Made by a program: the position numbers and the translations under genes
Source: Rhyacophila brunnea
Lineage: Eukaryota > Arthropoda > Insecta > Trichoptera > Rhyacophilidae
Length of the DNA stretch: 64,000 nt
Assembly (NCBI GenBank): GCA_022495005.1
Contig: JAGYXB010001006.1
Location: 372,001-436,000 of the forward strand
Reading direction: 5' to 3'
Notes under the pieces: generated by a model
Told to the model about the DNA's origin: nothing
The model's database searches: none
What the model saw: only the letters and a program-made list of their open reading frames with translations
Shown here: positions 25,301 to 36,278 of the stretch, one piece after another
How the letters are laid out: each line of letters begins with the position of its first letter
Position numbering within the stretch: position 1 is the stretch's first letter

Positions 25301-25580
25301 CTATTAGTTTCTTCAATAATACATACTATAAAGAAGACTCATGAAATATATATGTTATTTGAGTATGGTTTCACTATTATCTGCAAATCAAAGACAGAAT
25401 ATTGTTATAACATCAGTAAATTTTTGTGGATTGTAAAACGTACAAAATACATCAAATTAAATATGATAAATAATTATTCCAAATCGTGTACTGACTGCTT
25501 TCTGCATAACTAAATACATTAAATTAATAACTTAAAAAGTTCATCTGTAGTAGGTCATTAGCCTTATTTATTCCCATCTT
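22353..25580. other. Gene-free stretch
   Basis: No gene supported. It contains a short duplication 'tatataatgataatatcaa' near 23226-23263 and a TTA run near 24150-24165. Overlapping open frames at 22852-23097 on both strands have no recognisable domain. A GC-richer segment at 24280-24480 is unexplained. Confidence 0.45.
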
Positions 25581-25589
25581 TGACTTGTT

Positions 25590-25731
25590 GACCCCACCGA
25601 TGAAGAAATTCGGGACGCAACTTGGCAGAGAGCAGAAAAGTCAAAGAGGGGGCGAGCTTCCAAAGAGCTTTATTGGAGTCGCAATGAGAAACGTGTTTAT
25701 GTTAGGCGTGCGAAACTTTCTATGAAATGAG
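25590..25731 (+). other. Unidentified 46-codon charged open frame
   Basis: A GC-richer patch carries an open frame from about 25591 to a TGA at about 25729. It encodes V-D-P-T-D-E-E-I-R-D-A-T-W-Q-R-A-E-K and later Y-W-S-R-N-E-K-R-V-Y-V-R-R-A-K-L. The charged, non-repetitive composition is more protein-like than other small frames here. There is no in-frame ATG at its start and no convincing splice acceptor. It could be an exon piece, a transposon fragment or chance. Confidence 0.2.
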
Positions 25732-26334
25732 TGCGAGTAGGTATCTCAGATTTGAAGCGAAATTGCGAAAATGATAAATTTCGCTACAGTCGAGTGGTGC
25801 TCTGCGCCTTATCTTCACGCCAATTTGCTCAATATTTAAGAGACAAAGCTCATGCAACATAAATTATGTAAATTTTATGCAAGCGTTATTAAATAAGTCT
25901 CATAGTTTTATTTAAACGCGCCATTTCTAAATATATAAAGTTATCTACTTTGATCCCAAACTCATATTCGTAGTATTTTTTTGAATATTTTACATAAATA
26001 CACTTATATAAATTTATTTAAATACTGATAATGATAATTAGATTTATCAATATAACATTTACATTTGTTTATTTGCTTATCTTCAGATTATCTTTTGAAC
26101 TAAATTTCACTGATAAATTATGAAAAAATAATAAAATTACATGTGCTAATCTCGCTTTCATATATAAGAAAATCTATACTGTAAATATTTGTTTTTTCCG
26201 GTTAATCCAGTGTCAATGAAAACATTGAAAACTACTTCAAAATTCATTTATAATATATTCTACCCCAGTTCATTATGCTGGTGACGTTTTCAAATTATGT
26301 ATTTTCAGTATATTATAGAATTTTACATTCTGAA

Positions 26335-26690
26335 ATCTTGTGTTTTATTCGTTGAATAAAAGAAATACCTAGTTTATTAAATTATTAGAAAGTATACGTA
26401 CATTATAAAAACAAAAGAATGGAGTAATCTGTAACGTCGGTAAGTAATTAAGGAATTGATTAATACCCACCTTAATTTAATATACCAAAACCGATAGCCA
26501 ACATTATAACGAATATAATTCGATAAGCATTTAATGTAGCAATTACTAGCTAAAATTGTCGTGATTCAATAAGATTCCCGTAGTTTAATTGGAAAAGCAT
26601 ATTGACACGAATCCAGCAGATAAAGATTCAAGTCCCGTCGGGTCTCGTATTTTTTCTTCTTCTATAAAATGATTTTTTCTAGTGGGGATA
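26335..26690 (+). repeat. tRNA-derived SINE, family B, copy 1
   Basis: Starts with 'attcgttgaataaaagaaat', continues with 'aacgtcggtaagtaatta' and 'ccaaaaccgatagcc', then a tRNA-like head at 26575-26650. That head has an A-box-like 'tagtttaattggaaaagc' and a B-box-like 'gattcaagtcccgtcggg', followed by a T-rich segment with 'tttttctagtgg'. The same order appears at 47440-47740 and 50390-51120, and the 5' part again at 63860-64000. Confidence 0.65.
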
Positions 26691-27290
26691 TGCATGAGTT
26701 GTTTTTAAATAATGTATATGATAAATCTAATTAATTTATAGAATCGTGATTTTTTAGGATATAACGCACAATATTTTCAAAGAAAATATAAAATGAATTA
26801 ACGTGATTTTTAACCCACTATCCTACGACCGTATCTTATAGCCATCGCAAAGGAATGCTAAATTTTATTTTGCGTCTTACCTTTTTTATTGTGAATTCCT
26901 AGTTTTTTATTCAATTTAAAAAGTAACGAGGTTCGGCTCGCTTTATACAAATATTGAAATATTACATTTTCGAGACGAACAAGTTTTTATAGGATTTAAA
27001 AAAAAAAGTAATATGCACAATCATTTGACATCGCAAAGATCACTATTTGAGTGGGAACGTGTCAAAAGTTAGCGCAAAAGTACCTACATACGAAGAGGCT
27101 TCGAAAGTGTCTAGACTTTAAAAGTTTTGATTATTTATTTGGTCTAATATAATAATATATAAAATACAGCCTTTGATCTGATAAAACTCAAAAAGAAGTC
27201 AATAGACAATTTTCAATATGATTGATTTTGTAGTTATGTTTAAAAATCGAATATTATTTTTCTCTAATCCACATTGTTAAAGTTTTACAC

Positions 27291-27522
27291 GTCGACTGCT
27301 CAATCTGCAAACCAGCTAACTCCATTTGGGCAAATTTTTCAGGAAGGAGAAAAAACTTAAACGTTGGCTGTTTTGTGTGAAAAACGATAACGCATTAATT
27401 TATAGGTTTAGGAGTTTGAAATTATGTGTAAGCATAGAAAACATGCTTTATAACAAAATGCTATTAAATTTTGATTTTTTGTCAAAAATGCAGTTAGCTG
27501 GTTTTCAGATTAAGCAGTCGAT
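27291..27522. repeat. Hairpin/MITE-like element with 37-bp inverted ends
   Basis: GTCGACTGCTCAATCTGCAA and the following ACCAGCTAACTCCATTT (27291-27327) are matched inverted at 27485-27522 with about five differences. The spacer is about 157 bp. The 75-codon open frame at 27326-27553 spans it and is a by-product. It may be a short DNA transposon or a hairpin RNA locus. No flanking duplication is obvious. Confidence 0.65.
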
Positions 27523-28369
27523 GTATCAGTTGGATTGTTTTGCTTTATATTAATATGATACTTTTGTTGAATACTAGATTGAATCCAATATCATTATATT
27601 TGTTGCAAGCACTCGTATATTATAACATTTTTTTTGTTTCTAATGATTTGACTTCAGCGTTATGACATGCATTGCACGTACAATTTATCACTTAAAAAAG
27701 ACTACATCTCTTAAAAAAAAATATTGAAAGTATAAATAAAATAAAAATGTCCGATATTTGTCTATTCCGTATGACAAAAATGTACTAATTATTAGTATCA
27801 AAACTTTAATGTTTTTCTCGTTTCACAGCACTAAAAAGTAGTTAGACCAAACAATAACACACTTCGTTAATAATTTATAATAATATGTAGAATCTCAGCA
27901 AACAACCAGCAAAAAAATTTAAATTGTTATATACATAGATACCAGTGTAAATATGACTTCAAAATATCACCTATAGATGGCAAGGCAAAGAGTAAAAATA
28001 ATAAGACGTCATAAATTTTCCCCTGACACTCCTAAAGATGAATATTCATTCTTAATTACATACTGTCATGCAAATCCAATAAAATTAGCATTATTTACAA
28101 TATACCAGACACCTTCATTAATAACTAAAAATATTTTACTCGAAAGAAGGTGGTATATTTGTACAATACAATGGCGTCTAAATAATATTATTGTAATAGC
28201 ATGGCTTACAATCTTATAGCTTACTTAAAATTGAACTGTCTGGTTTTATAATTGAGAGAAAAATAATGTGATCAGTATATTTATTCATCCGTCTGTCATA
28301 TAGATAATTATACTATATTATATCTTAGTTCTCGGTGTCTTTGAAGTCGTGAATCCTGCGTCTGATGAT

Positions 28370-28890
28370 TTTTTTTTTCATTCCCGACCATGTTCGATGC
28401 TAATATGATGATATGGGACTTCACAGAGTGGAGGTTTGTATTTACAGGAAATGTATGTATAAACTCTGACTCATACACAAATCGAAAAATAATATAATAT
28501 GTAACATATATAATTTTGAAAAACACTTTCTGAGAGAGTATTATTATAACCAATAGAAAAAATCTTTTTTTTTTGAAAAAAGTAAGTCACCCCGACGGGG
28601 AATCGAATCCCGTTTCTCCCGGGCTTACTCCCCATCCGTCGCATTTAACCAATATGCTACGGCGTGACATTCTAATTGCGACAAATTTTTACTATAGGTC
28701 AATTTTAATACCTACAATACCTGCAATACCTACCTATAATTATATATGTTCAATAATCAGAATGATATATTCTTAAATCTTGTGAATTATTCGTTGAATA
28801 AAAGAAATAGTTAAATATATTATGTACCTGCCAGAACTAGGATTCGAACCATAGGCCGATGCTTAAACCGCGCGAAAGTACATGTTGGTT
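28370..28890 (-). repeat. SINE family A, copy 2, split by a family B SINE
   Basis: The left part (28370-28505: 'gaccatgttcga', 'gtggaggtttgtatt', 'actctgactcatacacaaat') and right part (28822-28890: 'cctgccagaactaggattcg', 'gccgatgcttaaaccgcgcg') match consecutive parts of the uninterrupted copy at 58155-58402. The intervening 315 bp are a family B SINE. The insertion falls between the body and the tRNA-like head. Confidence 0.75.
28506..28820 (-). repeat. tRNA-derived SINE, family B, copy 2 (nested)
   Basis: On the minus strand it has an A-box-like 'cgtagcatattggttaaatg' and the B-box-like GGATTCGATTCCCCGTCGGG, then 'gtgacttactttttt' and 'tttttctattggttataata'. This is nearly the same as 47580-47700. 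It ends at the right in the hairpin-like 'ttattcgttgaataaaag'. Its B box is the best preserved in the window. A short 67-codon frame over it is not a gene. Confidence 0.75.
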
Positions 28891-29759
28891 TTACAATAAA
28901 CGTTTGATTCAAAGACGCAATATGTTAGAAGGATAACTAACTATTAGATATAAAAACGTGTATTATTATAACCTACAGTGTTAGTGTAAAGCTAGTTTAT
29001 ATGTATCTAAATATCTAGATGTGAACAAATTAATTTTATCAGAATGCATTATGACTTTATGGTTGAGGCTTAGTCTATAGATAATTTTCTTTATAAGATT
29101 TGAACATTTATGAAATTATTTATTTTTGTTATTTATTAGTGTGATTAAAATAGTAATATAATCATTGTAGAGATATAATTCTAATATTTCGTTGTGAGAC
29201 ATATAGGTAGCTATTTATTTTTTTAGAACATTTTAAAGATTGTCAACAGCAACGACTTTCTTTCATGCAGGTGAAACAATACATTCATCAGAATATTAAA
29301 AGAGGTTGTCGAAACAATTAAAACTAGTTATAAAAGTATACCGAAGAATTAAAAGGTTACGTATTTCTCACAACTTGAGTACTACCTATAACATATTACC
29401 CAAAGCACAACAAAATCTCTGCAAGTAACATGAAAAGAGACTATAATTAAACAATACATAAATATCAATAGTGACGACTTCAAAACATACATTGTATAGA
29501 AATTATAATTAAAATTGTCAATCTGATATTATATAGTATGTTTATAGCTATCTTTAACAGGAAACTACGAAAGATAATAAATATTACTCAATACGTATTA
29601 AAGCATTATTTGCGTAGGTGATTAGTAAGGAATTAAGTATTTTTAAGGTTACAAATTATTAATTATCTTTCACTACCTACTGTCATGTTATGTTCACAGC
29701 TCTAAATATTTCAACACAATAGCATGAAAACGTTACGTATTAAAAGCTATTTTGTGAAA

Positions 29760-29830
29760 TGCGGCCCTTTTAATCCAGCGAGTAAGGCGCTGGCTTCTCA
29801 TTCGGAATTTCCGGTGTGATTTTTTCAAAA
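29760..29830 (+). repeat. Possible tRNA-like SINE head
   Basis: 'ccagcgagtaaggcgctggc' followed by 'tcggaatttccggtgtga' recalls A- and B-box spacing. Both are degenerate and no SINE tail is recognised. Confidence 0.35.
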
Positions 29831-30891
29831 CTTTGGTGTTTATGTGATTATTCAACTTCTTCGTTACGTTACTATCGCTGGGCCAAATGGCTTGTTATAG
29901 TGCTCAAAAACTATTGATAAATCAAAAAAACGAATGGCAATTAATAATTTGTAACAATTCAAAATGAAGCTGCTACTAATATCGAGTTTACTATTTGATG
30001 TTTATGTGATAAGTGCAAGCATATGCTTTATTAAATATGAATATTTTATTGGTGTCTATAGAAATCGTAGTAAAAATCTAAGATAATTAATTAAAATGGT
30101 ATTGGTGCATGTATGGATAAACGTGGCTTCAGCAAATTAAATGTCTTGGCGTATCTAATAATATATTTACAGACTTGTTTAGTAAAATGTTATAAATTAC
30201 TTATTATTATAATTTTAATTGACTAAAGAAAACATTGCGCAAAACTTTTCTTGCAAACAAATGCAAGCAAGTATAGTGGCACTCTTATCGCATGGTAAAT
30301 AACTTTGTCAACTTCTTCGCCCATTTGCATCGTGATAAGTTTCAAAATCAACTTAACTGGAAGACGTGTGAGCATGTCCCAAAGCTTAAAGTTCAACAAT
30401 ACGCCATAAAAAGCTCGCCTTGGTGCAGCCAACTTCCGTACTCATGCAATCATTCAACTAAACAGAGGCTTTCATCGAAATATAATGCATTTTATATCAT
30501 ATAAATTTATTAAAACACACCTTTTTTCACAATCAATGACAACTATGAATGTTGGTTTATGGAAACATGTAGAAATACTTAATCTAAAAGTCTTAACTAT
30601 GTGACTGTTTTTTATTAATTTAAACGAATAATGTAGTATACAGTTTCTGTACAGATTTTAATTAAATTATATTGGATATGTAAGACACGAAATTTAAAAA
30701 AAATATCCCAATTAAAGTAGGTATATCCATGCCAGGCTGAATTGTGCAAATAAGTTTAGTATGTATATTTGGATCAAGCATGTAAATCTAATTGGAACCA
30801 ATCCACATAAATAAAGATGTAGATGTATGTAGACATCCATTGCATTTAGGATGCAATATCAATTATTAAGCTGTCGTAAACGGGTGCCGCA
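29831..30891. other. Gene-free stretch
   Basis: No gene supported. At 30223-30504 both strands are open for about 70 codons. The segment is somewhat GC-richer, but no domain, splice site or repeat copy is evident. Confidence 0.4.
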
Positions 30892-31419
30892 CGATATTCC
30901 AAATGCCAAAATCAAGAATGTCGAAATTTTAAATGACTAAAATCCTGAAAGACAAAATCTCGAAAGCCGAAATATGGAAGACCAAAATCGCAAATGCCAA
31001 AATCTCTAAAAAAAAAACATGATATGTATCTTCTCTAAATATGTAAAAAGCATTTAATTACATAGTGTAAAATTATGTAAATAGATGAAATTGTTATCTT
31101 GTTACTATCATATTATCTCTTTCTACTTGTCTCATTACTAAGGATTTATAATGGTGATCATTTAGTTTAATATCTAGCTTAAATGTAGGCATATACCCAC
31201 ATGGTTAACATAATTATTATATAATACAAGCTGACCCGGCAAACGTTGTTCTGCCATATAAATTTTTTCTAGTGAATATTTTAGTTGTTAAATAAAAATT
31301 AACGAATGTATCGTAAGTGTGTGGGGATGGGATCTATGACAGAAAGAGGAATAGAGCGCTGTAGACGATGACCGCCGATAAAAACAAAAAAACATCAACC
31401 ATTCATTTTCTCAATTCAA

Positions 31420-32329
31420 AATGAGTAATGATGTTCATAATGAATGAATTACCTGTGACAGGATCTCGTTGTTTATTGTTTATGCAATATCCGTCTTGTC
31501 CCTTCCAGAAAATTAGCGGATATTGGAGAGCGTCCTATGAACGGTGTGTGTCAGCGATGAACTCTAGATTATTGTTTCTTCTTCGAATCACGATTTCTCA
31601 CATCGATGTGCGGTCGCCAACCATGATTCCAGCAATGTCGTCAACAACAGTCGCATTGAATCGACGTACGTGCTTTCTAGCTGGTGTTTTATCAGGATTG
31701 ATGACAATAGCGTGATTGTCACTTTGCAATTTGTGCATGTGTGCTTTGAAAAATTTCAATAAATCATTGTGCTCATTCAACAGGGCGTCCAGCTTGCCGA
31801 CAATGCGCCTGGCATTAGGCAAATTGAGGCTATTTTAGCCGCAACGTGCATCCACATGATTGATGTCCTCACGGCCGCGCCCATGAAGTAGATTTGTAAA
31901 AATGTATGTGGTTCGTTTGGCATTGGCAGCAATGAGCCTACTTTGTGGTATACTTGGCCTTTGATTTTGAACGTAGAATGGAATTGTTGACCATTTGCCG
32001 CAGTATTGTGAACTATTTCTGTTGCTCCGGACGAAGTCATTTGGAAGCATGAATTGAATGTGCGAATGGACTTCAGGAACAGGTTTGAATCTGAAACCGT
32101 GCCGATGAGCAAGCCGTTCAATGGTTCTGGTGGTATTTCAATTTCTGGTAGTTGCACTTTTCCTGATGCGCCACACATCCTGGCTGACTCATGTTTGAAT
32201 TTGAGCGCATGACAACGGGGACATTCTTTGTCCATAGCACCAATCAGCACTTTCGGATGAGCAGAATATTCAATATCTGACTCGTACTCGAATGCGAGAC
32301 GAAGGAACGAAGCGGATGTAAATGTTCGA
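31420..32329 (-). pseudogene. Helitron Rep N-terminal domain, downstream half
   Basis: This continues the Helitron reading frame after the LINE. Translation shows the zinc-type C-P-R-C-H-A-L-K-F, then M-C-G-A-S-G-K-V-Q-L-P, F-N-S-C-F-Q-M-T-S-S-G-A and V-G-S-L-L-P-M-P, ending in F-L-Q-I-Y-F-M-G. These are the landmarks of the Helitron-like N-terminal domain found upstream of the HUH nuclease. Frame damage follows near 31820: E-H-N-D-L-L-K-F-F-K continues in another frame to 31598. After a stop comes E-I-V-I-R-R-R-N-N-N, then another stop before D-A-L-Q-Y-P-L-I-F-W. Coding likeness ends near 31440, just before the 3' terminus. The nuclease and helicase regions are missing. Confidence 0.85.
32320..32329. 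repeat. Target-site duplication, left copy
   Basis: AAATGTTCGA here is repeated at 35985-35994 after the poly(A) tail. The first As are ambiguous with the tail, so 7-10 bp is the supported length. It marks target-primed insertion of the LINE. Confidence 0.9.
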
Positions 32330-35300
32330 GTCAGAGTGTCAGAGTAACATCTCCCCATAATCTAACAATATATCAGGCCGACGGAACATCGGAAAACCCC
32401 TGCAAAGCCGTAATTATCATCTCCAATCCTAACCTCCGCCTTCTTTGGAGAAGCGACATATCTGACCAGTGCAATGCATTTGCAACCTTCAAATCTGGAA
32501 CCTTGCAGCTAACGATTGGATCAATTTATATACCACCACCATCCTCAACATTGGTAACACTCCAAAAAATTGAAAAATTAGGAAAAGATAAAGGCGAATA
32601 TATAATAGGAGGAGATTTCAATGCAAAAAGCAGCTGGTGGGGGAGCCCGAAAAATGACAAAAGAGGCGATGAGATCATCAGTTGCCTAGCCAGCATTGGG
32701 TGGCACGTATGTAATGAAGGATCAGTTCCAACTTACAGCACCTGGCGGAACGGGAAACATTTAAAATCTCATATCGATATCACTATCTCTTCACCAAACA
32801 CAACACACAAAATTGCTAACTGGACAGTAGAAGACCAACACAACCCCATCTCAGACCACAACCCAATCACCTTTACTTGGAACAATACAATTAGCGTACT
32901 CTCACCCATGACCGACTCAATACGCATTTTTATAACAAATGAAAAAACCGACTGGAGAAAAATAAATGAATTGACAAGGAAAAACATGGCCGAGTTTAAC
33001 ATAGATAAACAGTTCCTTGAAAACATACATACAACTCCTGAACTCGACACTGCAGTGGAAACGGTCACCTTGGCAATCTCTATCGCATGCCATAAAATAC
33101 TCCCACAAAAAACGCAACATGATATCAGGAAAAATCCAATCTGGTGGAACGCTGAATTAACAAAAATGAAAAGAATAACTCTCAGATCAAAACGGAAATT
33201 ACAGAACTCAAGTGACATCATGCGACCACAAAAGCTCACTGACTATATCGACAAAAGAGAAGCATACAAAACAGCCATTGAGGAAGCAAAAATTAAAAGC
33301 GCTAAATTATTTTATGAATCTCAGACGCCAATGACAGCATGGTCTTCGCTATACAAAATAACAAAAAAAACTAATGCCAGCAATATTCAATCGACACTTA
33401 CTACAGAGGGAGTAAAGCACTCATCCGCAAAAGACTCTGCAAAAGCCCTAATGGAAAAATTCTTTCCATACGATGATCCAACAACAGATACACCGATTCA
33501 ACACTACATCAGACACACATCAGACAACCATATTCCGGGCGGAGAGGATGATATCCAATTCACACTTACTGAGATCCTATCCGCCTTACAGAATATGACT
33601 CCAAAAAAGGCACCTGGACACGACAACCTCACATTAGATATCTGCCAAAATTTCGCAAAAAACTTCCCTGAAGAAATTCTACTACTATACAATAAATGTC
33701 TGACACTCGTTCACTTCCCGAAATCCTGGAAAATAGCGATCATTAAGGCCGTTCCTAAGCCTGGGAAAGATGCTATGGACACAAAATCGTACAGGCCTAT
33801 CGGCCTCCTTCCCGTTTTCGGAAAAGTGCTAGAAAAACTAGCAATTCAGAGAGTGCACTGGCATCTTACAAAAAACAACAAATTGAGCACTAAACAGTTT
33901 GGCTTTACCCCTCAAACATCAACAGAACACGCACTAAACAAAGCCGTACACATAATCTCAACGCATCTCGAATTGAAAGAATCACTCATAGCAATTTCCC
34001 TAGATATTCAAGGTGCATTTGATAACGCATGGTGGCCACACATAAAAAACGCCCTTGCAATCAAGTCAACCCCGCCTAACTTGTACAAACTGTTTTGCAG
34101 TTATCTACAAGATAGGGAAGTAAAACTAAAGTATGCAGACGAAGAAATAAGACAAGACCAAACCCAAGGTTGCATCCAAGGCTCAACTTGTGGCCCAACA
34201 CTATGGAATATCGCCTTAGACAGTCTATTAACAATACTCTTACCCCACAATACACACATACAAGCCTTTGCTGACGATGTGTTAATATTGATAGCAGCAA
34301 AAGACACCGACGAACTGGAATTAAAAACCAATAGCGTGCTTCAAAAAGTAAACTCATGGGGTGAAGACGTAAAACTAACCTTCTCAGATATTAAGACAAA
34401 TATAATGTTTATCAACAAAAGGAAAATACGAACACCAGAAATCCAGTGGAAAGGAAAACCGAAAGAGTTGGTCAATTCCTTTAAAATTCTTGGCATAATA
34501 CTAGACAGGCACATCAATTGGGCAAAACACGTCGACTACATATGTAAGAAAGCAGCTCAAATGGGAAAATTCTTTTTAAAAACAGCAAGAGCCACTTGGG
34601 GGGCGTCTCCTGAAGTTTTAAAGATTATATATCATGGAGCTGTGGAGCCAACCTTAACTTACGCGGCATCGGTCTGGAATAAAGCAACTCACAGAAAGTC
34701 GATCCAAAAAAGACTGAATTCCGCGCAAAGACCTTTCGCAATATCAATTTGCAAGGGATATCGCACAATATCGCTAACGTCAGCACAAGCCCTGGCAGGA
34801 ATAGCGCCAATAGATAAAAAAATACAAGAACTTACAGGAATATACCAAGTTAAAACAAGCCACATACTTCCCCGACACTTACCTACAGACAGAACATACG
34901 AAAACAAAATACACTACACACAACTTCCACATCCTGGCAACAGACATCTAGAAAATATAGAACACATAGGAACAGTTGACGAAGACACTAAAACAAAATA
35001 CCACATCACAGGATTGGAGATCTACACAGATGGCAGTCTAATCGATAACAAAGTAGGGGCAGCTTTTGTAGCCTACGAAAATGGAACATTAATAACACCC
35101 CGAAAATTTAAGCTCGAAAGCTACTGCACTGTTTTCCAAGCAGAAATATTTGCTATCAGAGAATCTCTCGAGTGGACACTCAAAAGATTAAAGTTCCACA
35201 GACACGACTATGTAAACATATTCTCAGATAGCCAATCCAGTCTGGTAGCTCTCCAAAACCCATCATAGACACACCCACTTGTAAGAGACATTTTAACACT

Positions 35301-35984
35301 GTCAACACAGCTTCGAATGATAGGAACAAACCCCAGATTCTTCTGGATAAGAAGTCACACAGGGATAGCCGAAAACGAGGAAGCTGATAAATACGCCAAA
35401 CAAGCCACAACAGACAAAAGACCTTTAACCTATACACACTTCCCTCTGAGTTACGCAAAACAAATACTAAACGAAGATACCTTAGAGCTATGGAACCACA
35501 GATACACAACATCCGCCACAGGATCAATAACGCAGAAATTTATTCCAAACATAAACTGTGCCATCACTCTTGCCAGGAACTTAAAAATATCACACGAACT
35601 CACACAGATACTAACAGGCCACGGATCGGTGCGAGCTTATCTAAAAAGATTTAAATTGAGGGATGACGACTGTTGTCCATGTGACGGCAACACATCTCAA
35701 ACTGTGTGGCATGTCATCAACGACTGCCCTATACTAGAAAGGGAGCGATGGACTCTCAGGACTCGATGTAGAGAACATAATCACGAAATTGACCTCCAAA
35801 AGCCTCACGAAGCACTAAGCAATAGAACAACACAAGAACACTACACAAAATATTTAATCCTGGCCATAAAGAAAATTAAAGATATAAATGGAGGCACTAA
35901 TTAGCCCCACATCAATGCAACTAACCCACCCAACCACCTTGTACGAAAAAGCAAGGGTATGGTTATTATTAAAAAAAAAAAAAA
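32330..35984 (+). mobile_element. 5'-truncated non-LTR retrotransposon (R1/Jockey-like, RNase H-bearing)
   Basis: About 3.65 kb with an A tail (35971-35987, partly shared with the duplication) and AAATGTTCGA on both sides. The reading frame is open right from the left junction at 32332, so 5' truncation fell inside ORF2, in the early endonuclease domain. ORF1 and the 5' UTR are absent. The 3' UTR is only about 65 bp. The copy is well preserved: one in-frame stop in roughly 1190 codons. This suggests recent insertion compared with the worn Helitron around it. Confidence 0.92.
32332..35904 (+). pseudogene. LINE ORF2: endonuclease, reverse transcriptase, RNase H, zinc motif
   Basis: Encodes the retrotransposition polyprotein that nicks target DNA, copies RNA and degrades the template. 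Counting residues from 32503: APE endonuclease with G-D-F-N-A (37-41) and S-D-H-N (117-120); RT with A-P-G-H-D-N (near 33610), L-D-I-Q-G-A-F-D (near 34000), Q-G-S-T-C-G-P (near 34180) and the catalytic F-A-D-D (589-592); RNase H with D843, E881 and D909. A TAG at 35266-35268 (codon 922) breaks RNase H. The same frame resumes with S-H-T-G-I-A, E-E-A-D, then a C-x2-C-x9-H-x4-C motif (35671-35727), and ends at TAG 35902. Endonuclease residues before 32332 are lost. The RT motif around Q-G-S-T-C-G-P points to the R1 clade or its I-superfamily relatives. Confidence 0.9.
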
Positions 35985-35987
35985 AAA
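35905..35987 (+). other. LINE 3' UTR and poly(A) tail
   Basis: A short, unstructured 3' UTR follows the TAG and runs into 17 As. No AATAAA is seen, which is usual for this kind of element. Confidence 0.7.
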
Positions 35988-35994
35988 TGTTCGA
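35985..35994. repeat. Target-site duplication, right copy
   Basis: AAATGTTCGA, identical to 32320-32329. It sits directly after the A tail. The Helitron coding sequence resumes at this point on the minus strand. Confidence 0.9.
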
Positions 35995-36278
35995 TGTACT
36001 TGTTGGCGTTGTCGGTCATTTGCTCTGCGTGTGTTAACTACGAACCGGCGCGCTTGGCTCCGTTTCAATTGTCGTTGTTGATTTCGTTCAGCTCGTGCCT
36101 CTTGTGATTGAGATGCATGCAATTGCGACATGCTTACACGCACGTTTTTGTTATCTTGTTGGATTTGTTCGTCTGTTCTTTCTGCTCTACTATTTCGTAT
36201 GTTTGTTGCTTTATTCGTTCGACGGCACAAATGGCCCCCCTTGCGTCTTGCTGGCAGTGTGCACTGTAATACACGCAC
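35985..36278 (-). pseudogene. Helitron Rep N-terminus, upstream half
   Basis: The minus-strand ATG at 36278 opens a basic, Q/R-rich frame (H-L-C-R-R-T-N-K-A-T-N-I-R, later R-A-E-R-N-Q-Q-R-Q-L-K and N-D-R-Q-R-Q-Q-V-H). This resembles the charged repeats that start many arthropod Helitron Rep/Hel proteins. It ends where the LINE is inserted. The register at 36278 minus the 3665-bp insertion equals that of the downstream half, so the two pieces once formed one frame. The annotated start is the first ATG in this open frame; the true start may lie elsewhere. Confidence 0.7.

Noticed and set aside
30223..30504. Opposed 70-codon frames in a GC-richer patch
   Set aside because: No family motif, no acceptor or donor pair and no repeat copy; insufficient for a gene call.
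31428..31715. 95-codon plus-strand frame
   Set aside because: Antisense of the Helitron N-terminal domain, whose minus-strand translation has family motifs.
32769..35527. Several minus-strand open frames of 60-156 codons
   Set aside because: They are antisense shadows of the LINE ORF2, which carries recognisable catalytic motifs on the plus strand.
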